Shown here: positions 8,721 to 16,626 of the stretch, one piece after another
Numbering within the stretch: position 1 is the first letter of the stretch
How the letters are laid out: every line of letters starts with the position of its first letter
Source of the DNA: Zobellia uliginosa
GTDB taxonomy: Bacteria > Bacteroidota > Bacteroidia > Flavobacteriales > Flavobacteriaceae
Length of the DNA: 64,000 bases
Reading direction: 5' to 3'
Assembly: GCF_018860745.1 (NCBI RefSeq)
Contig: NZ_JAHKPY010000003.1
Coordinates: 1,004,062 to 1,068,061, forward strand
Notes under the pieces: generated by a model
Database searches by the model: none
The model's input: the letters and a program-made list of their open reading frames with translations, nothing else
What the model was told of the DNA's origin: nothing
Made by a program: the position numbers and the translations under genes

Positions 8721-9098
8721 ATGAATACATCAGAAAATAAGAAAAACGCCATTGCTTTCTATAGAATGGCATACGAAGGCAACCCAAAAGAAGCTATTGA
8801 TAAATTTTGCGGAGGTCAATACATTCAACACAATCCAGATGTGGCTAATGGACCACAAGGTTTTATAGATTATTTTGATAGAATGAAACGCGAATATCCA
8901 AAAAAGTCAATTGATTTTGTTCGTGCTGTGGCCGAAGGTGATTTAGTTGCCCTCCACACGCACCAAATCTGGCCAGATGATGATCAATATATAACAATGG
9001 ACTTTTTTCGGTTTGATCATAACGGTAAAATCTGTGAGCACTGGGATTCCATTCAGCAAATTCCTAAAAAATCGGCAAACCCAAACACCATGTATTAA
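8721..9098 (+). CDS. SnoaL-like domain protein, cytoplasmic
   Basis: A 125-residue single-domain SnoaL-like protein without a signal peptide. The motif YIQHNPDVANG near residues 35-45, the MDFFRF strand and the closing EHWDSIQ and KSANPNTMY match the lipoprotein at 4952-5470 position by position (QHNP-V-A-G, EHWD, SAN-N), so the two are homologues. The family takes in polyketide cyclases and many uncharacterised proteins. It may be the cytoplasmic counterpart in the same pathway, although the terminator at 7968-8014 and marC separate it from that operon. Function is not determined. Confidence 0.85.
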   Translation: MNTSENKKNAIAFYRMAYEGNPKEAIDKFCGGQYIQHNPDVANGPQGFIDYFDRMKREYPKKSIDFVRAVAEGDLVALHTHQIWPDDDQYITMDFFRFDHNGKICEHWDSIQQIPKKSANPNTMY

Positions 9099-9215
9099 AG
9101 GTAGATTTTAAGCAACTACGGCCAAACCTATTCTGCTTTTGTAATAAATTTAAGATATACGAGCGTTATTGTTCTCATTATATTCTTAGTTTTATCAATC
9201 TATAAACCATATAAC

Positions 9216-9650
9216 ATGACCATAGAAATATTACATAAGTACGATCTTAATGACCAAATTCAAGAAGAAATTCAGAATTTATATAAACAGCTGAACGATA
9301 AAAATTTACAGCGCCCATTACATCAAATACTTCAAGATGGAAATCATGTAATTTTAGCAGCATGTAAGGAAGAAGGTCATATTGTAGGGATAGCGCTTTT
9401 GGTTACATATAAGGTAATTTCAGGTTACCGAGGATTAGTCGAGGATGTTGTAGTTGATGCCGAACATCGTGGAAAAGGAATCGGTAGAAAACTTATGGAA
9501 AAACTATTAAAGGAGGCTGAACATCTAAATTTGGACGAAATACTTCTTTTTTCCGGACACCATAGAACTCCAGCAATAAATTTATATACAAGCCTTGGTT
9601 TTACCTTGAGAGAAAGCGGGGTATACAATTTAAAAGTTCCACAATCTTAA
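9216..9650 (+). CDS. GNAT family N-acetyltransferase
   Basis: A 144-residue single-domain GNAT acetyltransferase. The acetyl-CoA binding motif A is clear: VVVDAEHRGKGIGRKLMEKLL, about residues 82-102, containing the R/Q-x-x-G-x-G/A signature as HRGKGIG. The C-terminal strand-helix with HHRTPAINLYTSLGF completes the fold. The acceptor substrate cannot be predicted. A 117-bp gap upstream separates it from the SnoaL-like gene, and it converges with the S24 regulator, with only 7 bp between the two stop codons and no clear terminator. Confidence 0.9.
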   Translation: MTIEILHKYDLNDQIQEEIQNLYKQLNDKNLQRPLHQILQDGNHVILAACKEEGHIVGIALLVTYKVISGYRGLVEDVVVDAEHRGKGIGRKLMEKLLKEAEHLNLDEILLFSGHHRTPAINLYTSLGFTLRESGVYNLKVPQS

Positions 9651-9657
9651 AAAAAAT

Positions 9658-10422
9658 TTACACTTTTTTTACATGCCGCAACTGACTTTTTAACTCTTCC
9701 ATAGATTCTTGTAATTGTCTAAGGAGCCCCTTTTCTGTAGTAGCATCTTCTCCAAAAGTAATTCTACTGCTTACCTCCCAAATCTCCTGAATTTGAAAAG
9801 GTTTGATATCATATGGGGGATATGTTTCATTAAGCGATACCAAAGTAACATTGTTGGAATTTGGTCTTCTCTCTACTTTCTTGACCAAAACAGCATCCTC
9901 CAGCACAACCACATACATTTTATTTTGACTCACATCATCAATATGTTCTACTGCCTTGGCCAAAACCCACTCACCAGATCTTAAATTGGGCAACATACTA
10001 TCTCCATCAACCTGAAAACCACGGTACGTAGCATTTCTAAATTCAGGAATGGGCAAATCAAAAGCAGGAAGTTGTTCGTACCAACTGGTATCCGCGATGT
10101 TCTGCGGATATCCTGCCGCTGCCTTAGCATTTACCAAGACCATATTATCGTTACCAGCATTATCTACGGTAACCACTTTAGGGATAACACTTACCTTGGA
10201 AGTTTCCAAATACTGGTTATCACTGTCACCAAACAGCCACAGCGGATTAATCTTGAACTGCTTTAAAAGCTCCATCACAACTTTACCTGAAAGTTTAGTA
10301 CGCCCACGTTCTATATCCGCAGTAGTACTGGATACGCCAAGAAGCTTGGCAAATTCTGCTTGAGTATAGCCCAACTCACGGCGAATATCGGTGAAGCGTT
10401 TTAAAGTAATTTCATTTTCCAT
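9658..10422 (-). CDS. LexA-like transcriptional repressor (XRE HTH + S24 peptidase)
   Basis: A 254-residue self-cleavable repressor. Residues 1-65 are an XRE-type helix-turn-helix (YTQAEFAKLLGVSSTTADIERG). Residues about 95-215 are an S24 (LexA/CI-like) peptidase with the scissile A103-G104 in KAAAGYPQ, nucleophile S142 in DGDSMLPN and general base K181 in VLVKKVE. Such proteins cleave themselves in response to RecA filaments or similar stress and release the operator. The C-terminal tail is helical and charged. The gene is divergent from the radical SAM/DUF4130 repair pair, and the 164-bp space between them contains operator-like dyads and a promoter for this gene. It is probably a local SOS-type switch; a phage repressor origin is possible, but no phage genes surround it. 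Confidence 0.9.
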   Translation of the reverse strand: MENEITLKRFTDIRRELGYTQAEFAKLLGVSSTTADIERGRTKLSGKVVMELLKQFKINPLWLFGDSDNQYLETSKVSVIPKVVTVDNAGNDNMVLVNAKAAAGYPQNIADTSWYEQLPAFDLPIPEFRNATYRGFQVDGDSMLPNLRSGEWVLAKAVEHIDDVSQNKMYVVVLEDAVLVKKVERRPNSNNVTLVSLNETYPPYDIKPFQIQEIWEVSSRITFGEDATTEKGLLRQLQESMEELKSQLRHVKKV

Positions 10423-10457
10423 ATAATTCTTGAATTATCTCTGTTGGTCAAAGCAAT

Positions 10458-10477
10458 TGTAGACATTGCTATCTACA
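10458..10477. promoter_or_regulatory. Inverted repeat TGTAGA-N8-TCTACA
   Basis: A perfect 6-bp dyad with an 8-base centre, 36-55 bp before the S24 repressor start. It falls just past the expected transcription start of the repressor promoter (-7 element at 10489-10496), where bound protein would block elongation. It differs from the TTTGGA dyads, so it may bind another regulator or be chance. Confidence 0.35.
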
Positions 10478-10488
10478 CTACCCATTTT

Positions 10489-10518
10489 CAAATATACATA
10501 ATTTGGACATAATCCAAA
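10489..10518 (-). promoter_or_regulatory. Bacteroidetes-type promoter for the S24 repressor
   Basis: On the minus strand TTTG (10518-10515) is followed after 18 bases by TATATTTG (10496-10489), close to the Bacteroidetes consensus TTTG-N19-TAnnTTTG. The predicted start lies near 10482, giving a leader of about 60 bases. The -33 element lies inside the first operator-like dyad (10502-10518), which fits autoregulation. Confidence 0.5.
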
Positions 10519-10559
10519 ATTTTATTTGGAAAATATCCATAATATGGAATTTTTCCATA
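10502..10559. promoter_or_regulatory. Three tandem operator-like dyads TTTGGA-N5-TCCAAA
   Basis: Three dyads of identical architecture: TTTGGA/TCCAAA at 10502-10518, TTTGGA/TCCATA at 10525-10541 and TATGGA/TCCATA at 10543-10559, each with a 5-base spacer. They lie between the divergent repressor and repair genes and overlap the repressor -33 element and the sequence just before the repair-gene -7 element. Inference: these are the binding sites of the S24 repressor. Confidence 0.5.
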
Positions 10560-10565
10560 AATTTG
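10558..10565 (+). promoter_or_regulatory. Candidate -7 element for the radical SAM repair operon
   Basis: TAAATTTG matches the Bacteroidetes -7 consensus TAnnTTTG and lies 21 bp before the radical SAM start codon, with a predicted start near 10572. No good TTTG is seen at the -33 distance. It abuts the third dyad, so repressor binding should block it. Confidence 0.35.
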
Positions 10566-10586
10566 GAATAAATACTAACACACAAC

Positions 10587-11855
10587 ATGTCAATATCTTT
10601 TGAAAGAATAAAGGAAAAATTGAATATACTCGCCGATGCAGCTAAGTACGATGTCTCGTGCTCAAGTAGCGGAAGTGTTCGTAAGAATAACTCCAACGGC
10701 CTAGGGGATAGTAGTGGTATGGGCATTTGCCATAGTTATACAGAAGATGGGAGATGCGTATCCCTATTAAAAATTTTACTGACCAATCATTGTATTTTTG
10801 ACTGTGCCTATTGCGTTACGCGAAAAAGTAATGATGTGCAGCGCGCGGCTTTTAAAATACAGGAGGTGGTGGATTTGACTATCAATTTCTATCGTAGAAA
10901 TTATATCGAAGGGCTTTTTCTCAGTTCTGGAATATTCAAAAGTCCGGATTACACCATGGAACGTTTGGTGGCAGTAGCCAAAAAATTAAGATTGGAAGAG
11001 AATTTTAATGGTTATATACATCTAAAATCAATTCCCGGGGCTAGCGATGAACTCATGCGAGAAGCAGGGCTGTACGCAGATAGATTGTCGGTTAATATTG
11101 AGGTTCCCACAATTTCCGGACTTAAACTGTTGGCGCCTGATAAAAAACATGAAGATTTCACCAAGCCGATGTTGAAGGTAAAAAATGAGATCATTCAGTA
11201 CAAATCCGAGAAAAAAATAATCAAAAGCACCCCCAAGTATGCTCCCGCCGGCCAAAGTACTCAAATGATTGTGGGAGCCACAGGAGAATCAGACAAGGAT
11301 ATTATGTACTCTGCCACGCATTATTACAAAAATTATAATATGAAGCGGGTATATTATTCTGGTTATGTACCTGTAGCAGAAGATAGCAGGCTACCTGCTA
11401 TTGGCACACGAGTTCCTATGCTTAGAGAGAATAGGTTATACCAAACAGATTGGCTATTAAGGTTTTACGGATTTGGGGTTCAGGAGATATTGAATAATGA
11501 CCACCCTAATTTGGATATGGATGTAGACCCTAAATTAGGATGGGCTTTGCGGAACATGGAATACTTCCCCATAGATATAAATAAGGCAGATAAGAATGTA
11601 CTTGCTCGTGTACCGGGGCTCGGAATGAAATCCGTTCAAAAAATTATTAGCGCAAGAAAGTATCGGAAGTTGAACTGGGAGCATCTAAAAAAGATTGGTG
11701 TTGCCTTAAATAGAGCTAAATACTTCATTGTTTGTGATTCTAGCAAGTGGGAACATAGGGACATGGAAGGGACTAAGATAAAAGGTTTGATTCTACAAAA
11801 TTCGGTTGGGAAATTCAGAAAAGAGTATAGCACTCAATTGCAATTATTTAGTTGA
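10587..11855 (+). CDS. Putative DNA modification/repair radical SAM protein (TIGR03916-like)
   Basis: A 422-residue radical SAM protein of the group linked to uracil-DNA-glycosylase-like genes. The [4Fe-4S] cluster cysteines are C69, C73 and C76 in CIFDCAYC, the CX3CX2C radical SAM signature. Near residues 335-365 is a helix-hairpin-helix-like segment (NVLARVPGLGMKSVQKII), a non-specific DNA-binding element. Together these suggest radical chemistry on damaged or modified DNA; the reaction is not known. The start ATG is well placed 15 bp after a predicted transcription start. It is followed by its usual partner, the DUF4130 protein, and lies opposite a LexA-like repressor, so damage induction is likely. 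Confidence 0.88.
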   Translation: MSISFERIKEKLNILADAAKYDVSCSSSGSVRKNNSNGLGDSSGMGICHSYTEDGRCVSLLKILLTNHCIFDCAYCVTRKSNDVQRAAFKIQEVVDLTINFYRRNYIEGLFLSSGIFKSPDYTMERLVAVAKKLRLEENFNGYIHLKSIPGASDELMREAGLYADRLSVNIEVPTISGLKLLAPDKKHEDFTKPMLKVKNEIIQYKSEKKIIKSTPKYAPAGQSTQMIVGATGESDKDIMYSATHYYKNYNMKRVYYSGYVPVAEDSRLPAIGTRVPMLRENRLYQTDWLLRFYGFGVQEILNNDHPNLDMDVDPKLGWALRNMEYFPIDINKADKNVLARVPGLGMKSVQKIISARKYRKLNWEHLKKIGVALNRAKYFIVCDSSKWEHRDMEGTKIKGLILQNSVGKFRKEYSTQLQLFS

Positions 11856-11902
11856 TCTGGGCATTTTGCCCAAAGCATGTGAACAAAATAAAACGGAGAA
11901 CT

Positions 11903-12676
11903 ATGAATACTTTAAAATCTTTAATTTACGACGGAAGTTTTAACGGATTTCTTACTGCCATTTTCGTGGCGTTCGATGAAAAAACAAGAGTGGCCGATAT
12001 TCAGAAAAAATCTGCCTCCCAAAGCGGACTTTTTTCGGAAACAGAGAGTATTTTCACTCAAATGGATAAAGCACAAAGAGTGTGGAACGGAATAGATAAG
12101 AAGAGTCATACGGCTATACAAGATATCTACTTCGCCTTTCTGAGCGAAACCAAAGGAGTTGAAATGTTGTTGTATAGCTATATCCGAAAAATGTTTGCAT
12201 CTACTAATTCTATTTCTTCGGATTTTTCAGATGGTACGGTGTTGAAAATTAGCCAGCTTGCTAGGTCTGTGGGAAGGGAAAAACACAGAATGGAGGCTTT
12301 TGTACGTTTTCAATTGACAAAAGATAATATTTATTTTGCCAATATAGAACCTGATTTTGATGTACTTCCTCTAATTTCTAAACATTTCAGATCAAGATAT
12401 GCAGATCAACAATGGCTTATTTATGATTTTAAACGTAAATATGGTATTTACTTTGATTTAAATAAAGTTGAAATCATAACCTTAGACCTTGATTCTGCTT
12501 ATACAAATAGTATAAACAAAAGTGTTCATTTTGGTGACGAAGAGTATAATTACCAGGATCTTTGGAACAATTACTTCAAAAGTACCAATATTAAATCGCG
12601 CATTAATTTGAAACTTCACAATCAGCATGTGCCCAAAAGATATTGGAAGTATTTAAGTGAGAAAAAAGCCGTGTAA
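11903..12676 (+). CDS. TIGR03915/DUF4130 family probable DNA repair protein
   Basis: A 257-residue protein that begins MNTLKSLIYDGSFNGFLTAIF, the characteristic opening (YDGSFxGFLTAxF) of the DUF4130 family found beside the radical SAM gene; some relatives are fused to a uracil-DNA-glycosylase-like domain. The ATG at 11903 is chosen over an in-frame TTG at 11852 that overlaps the radical SAM stop, because it has GGAG at 11895 and gives the family N-terminus. The C-terminal part contains DRQWLIYDFKRKYGIYFDL-like sequence typical of the family. No catalytic residues can be named. It is the second gene of the repressor-controlled pair. Confidence 0.85.
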   Translation: MNTLKSLIYDGSFNGFLTAIFVAFDEKTRVADIQKKSASQSGLFSETESIFTQMDKAQRVWNGIDKKSHTAIQDIYFAFLSETKGVEMLLYSYIRKMFASTNSISSDFSDGTVLKISQLARSVGREKHRMEAFVRFQLTKDNIYFANIEPDFDVLPLISKHFRSRYADQQWLIYDFKRKYGIYFDLNKVEIITLDLDSAYTNSINKSVHFGDEEYNYQDLWNNYFKSTNIKSRINLKLHNQHVPKRYWKYLSEKKAV

Positions 12677-12733
12677 TTGTGCTGAAGAAAAGGTATTTAC
12701 AAAAGTTATTTTGAGAATGGGATTTTATTGCAA

Positions 12734-12772
12734 AAAAGGTGAACTCATTTGTTATTTACCACCTTTTATTTA
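12734..12772 (+). terminator. Possible terminator after the repair operon
   Basis: AAAAGGTG (12734-12741) pairs with CACCTTTT (12760-12767) across an 18-base loop, followed by a T-rich stretch. It lies 57 bp past the DUF4130 stop. The long loop makes it weaker than other terminators in the window. Confidence 0.4.
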
Positions 12773-12865
12773 AGGTCTCAACCCTTATTCGTTAACATAG
12801 ATATAAGTAAAGGCCGCTTCTTTCTTACAGGTCAAAAACGTACCTTTGCCACTTTGCTATAGAAA

Positions 12866-15706
12866 ATGATAGATTACGAAGAAAATATTGAGGTTCAGGG
12901 CGCTCGTGTCCATAACCTCAAAAATATTGATGTTACCATACCAAGAGAAAAGTTAGTTGTGATTACCGGCCTCTCCGGTAGCGGCAAATCATCACTTGCT
13001 TTTGATACCATTTATGCTGAAGGCCAACGAAGGTACATTGAAACTTTTTCGGCCTATGCGAGGCAATTTTTAGGCGGACTTGAAAGACCAGATGTTGATA
13101 AGATTGATGGACTTTCGCCCGTTATTGCAATTGAACAGAAAACTACATCAAAATCTCCCCGTTCTACAGTAGGTACGATTACTGAAATTTATGATTTTCT
13201 TCGGTTGCTTTTTGCTCGAGCCGGAGATGCCTACAGTTACAATACAGGTGAGAAAATGGTAAGTTATAGTGATGAGCAAATTAAAGAACTCATCAAAAAG
13301 GATTACAACGGTAAAAAAATAAATATTCTCGCTCCGGTTATAAAATCCAGAAAAGGACATTATAGAGAGCTTTTTGAACAAATTGCGAAACAAGGTTTTG
13401 TAAAAGTCCGTATTGATGGTGAGGTTAAAGATATTATCAAGGGTATGAAAGTAGATCGCTACAAGACCCATGACATTGAGATAGTTATTGATCGCCTCAA
13501 AATTACCGATACGGAAGATATGGACAAGCGTCTTTCCGAATCTTTGCATACGGCCATGTATAGCGGAGACAATGTACTTATGGTTCTTGAAGAGGGGCAA
13601 TTCTTAGCGCGGTATTTTAGTCGCGATCTAATGTGCCCTACTACTGGCATTTCCTATCCGGTTCCAGAACCAAATACTTTTTCATTCAACTCTCCAAAAG
13701 GCATGTGCCCTAATTGTAATGGGCTAGGTCATGTTTATGAAGTAAATGAAAAGAAAATTTTTCCCGATAAAAAGCTTTCCATTAAAGCTGGTGGAATTGC
13801 TCCATTGGGCGATTACAAAAATTCTTGGGCGTTCAAACAAATAGAAACTATAGCAAAACGTTACGGATTTGAACTGACAGACCCCATTTCTAAAATTTCT
13901 GAGGAAGCAATTAATATTCTTCTCAATGGCGGACACGAGAGTTTTGAGGTGGATTCCAAGTCGTTAGGCGTAAAAAGAAATTATAAGATAGATTATGAAG
14001 GCATTGCCAACTTCATAAAAAATCAATATGAAGAGGCTGGTACAACGGCATTAAAGCGTTGGGCCAAAGAGTATATGGACAAGATTACCTGTCCTGTTTG
14101 TGAAGGCTCCAGACTGCGAAAAGAATCGCTAAACTTCAAGATTGATGAGAAAAACATAGCAGAACTGGCTCATTTGGATATAGCCGAACTTGCTCTTTTC
14201 TTTAATGGGTTAGAAAAGAGACTAGAAGGGAACCAGCTAAAGATAGCGGAGGAAATTATTAAGGAGATACGTACGCGCATTCAATTTCTTTTAGATGTTG
14301 GGTTAGATTATCTTTCTTTAAACAGAAGCTCTAAATCGTTATCCGGCGGAGAGGCACAGCGTATACGATTAGCAACCCAGATTGGCTCTCAATTGGTAGG
14401 TGTTCTCTATATTTTAGATGAACCGAGTATAGGGTTGCATCAACGAGATAATACCCGACTGATCAAATCCCTTGAAGCACTAAGGGATATTGGTAACTCT
14501 GTGATCGTTGTGGAACATGACCGGGATATGATCGAGTGTGCGGATCATGTTATAGATATTGGGCCAAGAGCCGGAAAACATGGCGGGGAAATCATCTCGC
14601 AAGGCGCTCCGAAAGATTTAAAAAAGGAACATACATTAACTGCCGATTATATCACGGGAAAGAAAGAAATAGCCGTGCCAGCAAAGCGAAGAAAAGGTAA
14701 TGGTAAAAAAATCACTCTTACTGGATGTACGGGAAACAACTTAAAGAATGTTTCTATCACCATTCCATTAGGTCAGATGATTGGTGTAACGGGGGTATCG
14801 GGCAGTGGCAAGTCTACATTAATAAATGAAACCCTCTACCCTATTATGAATGCTCATTATTTTAATGGCGTTAAAAAACCTATGCCCTATAAAAAGATAA
14901 CAGGGCTAGAACATATAGACAAAGTTATTGACATCAATCAATCGCCCATAGGTCGTACTCCAAGATCTAATCCTGCTACCTATACTGGTGTTTTTGGAGA
15001 GATACGAGCCTTGTTTTCCAAAACTCCCGAAGCGTCTATAAGAGGTTACAAGCCAGGGCGATTCAGTTTTAATGTTAAGGGAGGACGTTGTGAAACTTGC
15101 CAAGGTGGAGGTCTTAGGGTTATTGAAATGAACTTTTTACCGGATGTTTATGTGGAATGCGAAACTTGCAACGGCAAGCGCTTCAATAGAGAAACATTAG
15201 AAATTAGGTACAAGGGGAAATCAATAGCAGATGTTTTGGAAATGACCATCAATGAAGCAGTAGACTTTTTTGAGCTTATTCCAAAAATATATCGTAAACT
15301 AAAAACGATCCAGGATGTTGGGCTAGGTTATATTTCCTTAGGACAACAGTCCACCACACTTTCAGGAGGGGAAGCGCAGCGTATTAAGCTGGCAACAGAA
15401 TTATCCAAACGAGATACCGGTAACACTTTTTATATTTTGGATGAACCCACAACAGGGCTTCATTTTGAAGATATTCGCGTTTTAATGGAAGTTTTGACCC
15501 GTTTAGTAGACAAAGGAAATACCATATTGGTCATTGAACACAATATGGATGTAATAAAAATGGTAGATTACATTATTGATATTGGTTATGAAGGCGGCCG
15601 TGGCGGCGGTAAAGTAGTGGCCAAGGGAACGCCAGAGCAAATAGCTCAGGATAAAAAGAGCTATACTGCCAAATACCTAAGATCAGAATTAAATATACCA
15701 GACTAG
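12866..15706 (+). CDS. uvrA: Excinuclease ABC subunit A
   Basis: UvrA, 946 residues, the damage-sensing ATPase of nucleotide excision repair. Two ABC modules are visible: the first Walker A is GLSGSGKSS near residues 35-43, the second GVSGSGKST near 643-651, with signature motifs [12 protein letters not shown] and [12 protein letters not shown]. Zinc-binding cysteine pairs [16 protein letters not shown], and CETCQGGG with CETCNGKR are all in place. Length is normal for the family. It stands alone with a 189-bp upstream gap, downstream of the other DNA-repair pair; no TTTGGA dyad was seen in its leader, so the S24 repressor probably does not control it. Confidence 0.98.
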   Translation: MIDYEENIEVQGARVHNLKNIDVTIPREKLVVITGLSGSGKSSLAFDTIYAEGQRRYIETFSAYARQFLGGLERPDVDKIDGLSPVIAIEQKTTSKSPRSTVGTITEIYDFLRLLFARAGDAYSYNTGEKMVSYSDEQIKELIKKDYNGKKINILAPVIKSRKGHYRELFEQIAKQGFVKVRIDGEVKDIIKGMKVDRYKTHDIEIVIDRLKITDTEDMDKRLSESLHTAMYSGDNVLMVLEEGQFLARYFSRDLMCPTTGISYPVPEPNTFSFNSPKGMCPNCNGLGHVYEVNEKKIFPDKKLSIKAGGIAPLGDYKNSWAFKQIETIAKRYGFELTDPISKISEEAINILLNGGHESFEVDSKSLGVKRNYKIDYEGIANFIKNQYEEAGTTALKRWAKEYMDKITCPVCEGSRLRKESLNFKIDEKNIAELAHLDIAELALFFNGLEKRLEGNQLKIAEEIIKEIRTRIQFLLDVGLDYLSLNRSSKSLSGGEAQRIRLATQIGSQLVGVLYILDEPSIGLHQRDNTRLIKSLEALRDIGNSVIVVEHDRDMIECADHVIDIGPRAGKHGGEIISQGAPKDLKKEHTLTADYITGKKEIAVPAKRRKGNGKKITLTGCTGNNLKNVSITIPLGQMIGVTGVSGSGKSTLINETLYPIMNAHYFNGVKKPMPYKKITGLEHIDKVIDINQSPIGRTPRSNPATYTGVFGEIRALFSKTPEASIRGYKPGRFSFNVKGGRCETCQGGGLRVIEMNFLPDVYVECETCNGKRFNRETLEIRYKGKSIADVLEMTINEAVDFFELIPKIYRKLKTIQDVGLGYISLGQQSTTLSGGEAQRIKLATELSKRDTGNTFYILDEPTTGLHFEDIRVLMEVLTRLVDKGNTILVIEHNMDVIKMVDYIIDIGYEGGRGGGKVVAKGTPEQIAQDKKSYTAKYLRSELNIPD

Positions 15707-15868
15707 ATGTTCTGGTCGCAGGTGGTTATTTTAAAGTATATCAACTCTGCCTATCCAGACTTTAGTCAAATTAATACTAACTTCGGCTATAAATATTTAT
15801 AGTTTTACAGTGCAATAAAATAAAAGCAATAAATTCACCCTCCGTAATAAATAAGTAGTTTTTTTGGA

Positions 15869-15886
15869 TTAGCATAATAATGCTAA
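15869..15886. promoter_or_regulatory. Inverted repeat in the leader of the LOG gene
   Basis: TTAGCAT-AATA-ATGCTAA, a perfect 7-bp dyad with a 4-base centre, 46 bp before the LOG-family start. It could be an operator or a small leader hairpin. There is no T-run behind it, so it is not a terminator. Confidence 0.3.
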
Positions 15887-15931
15887 CCAAGATACATGGA
15901 GGTGTATTTTATATAAATAAGAAAATAATAC

Positions 15932-16618
15932 ATGAGAAAAGAACAACATCACAAGGGTTGGAACGAAATAAAGACTAATGATTCTTGGGCCATTTTTAAG
16001 ATAATGGGCGAATTTGTAATGGGATTTGAAAAAATGGGCTCTATTGGGCCTTGTGTTTCTATTTTTGGTTCAGCGCGTACCAAACCAGGTGATAAATATT
16101 ACGGATTAGCTGTTAGCATTGCAGAAAGTATTGCAAATGCCGGTTATGGAGTTATTACAGGCGGAGGTCCCGGTATCATGGAGGCGGGTAACAAGGGTGC
16201 TAATTTAGCCGGTGGTACATCTGTGGGTTTAAACATTGATCTTCCCTTTGAACAACATGATAACCCGTATATTGATTCTGATAAAAGTTTAGACTTTGAT
16301 TACTTCTTCGTTAGAAAAGTAATGTTTGTTAAGTATTCACAAGGTTTTGTAGTTATGCCCGGTGGTTTTGGGACGTTAGATGAGCTTTTTGAAGCTATCA
16401 CCTTAATTCAGACCAATAAAATTGAAAAGTTTCCAATAATTTTAGTTGGTACTGAATTTTGGAGTGGCCTTATGGATTGGATTAAAAACACCATGTTAGA
16501 GATGAAAACCATAAGTGCCCATGATTTGGATCTTATAAAGATTGTTGACACGGAAGATGAAGTCGTAGATATCATTGACGCATTCTACAAGGGCCGAAAC
16601 CTGAGTCCTAATTTTTAA
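15932..16618 (+). CDS. LOG family protein (TIGR00730, Rossmann fold)
   Basis: A 228-residue LOG (Lonely Guy) family protein. The signature motifs are GGGPGIMEAGNKGA (about residues 73-86) and PGGFGTLDELFEA (about 145-157), the nucleotide-binding and catalytic region of cytokinin riboside 5'-monophosphate phosphoribohydrolases. Bacterial members cleave nucleoside monophosphates or act in nucleotide turnover. The protein is cytoplasmic. The following gene begins only 8 bp after its stop, so the two are co-transcribed, a neighbourhood I cannot interpret functionally. Confidence 0.9.
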   Translation: MRKEQHHKGWNEIKTNDSWAIFKIMGEFVMGFEKMGSIGPCVSIFGSARTKPGDKYYGLAVSIAESIANAGYGVITGGGPGIMEAGNKGANLAGGTSVGLNIDLPFEQHDNPYIDSDKSLDFDYFFVRKVMFVKYSQGFVVMPGGFGTLDELFEAITLIQTNKIEKFPIILVGTEFWSGLMDWIKNTMLEMKTISAHDLDLIKIVDTEDEVVDIIDAFYKGRNLSPNF

Positions 16619-16626
16619 TATCGCTT

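Noticed and set aside
9715-10363. Several plus-strand frames of 64-104 residues
   Set aside because: All lie antisense inside the S24 repressor, which has clear HTH and peptidase motifs.
9658-10422. Prophage repressor and prophage remnant
   Set aside because: No integrase, capsid, tail or attachment-site features flank it; the linked genes are repair genes.
13148-13600. 150-residue open frame on the minus strand
   Set aside because: Lies wholly inside uvrA in an opposite frame with no recognisable motif; it is a shadow of a highly conserved gene.
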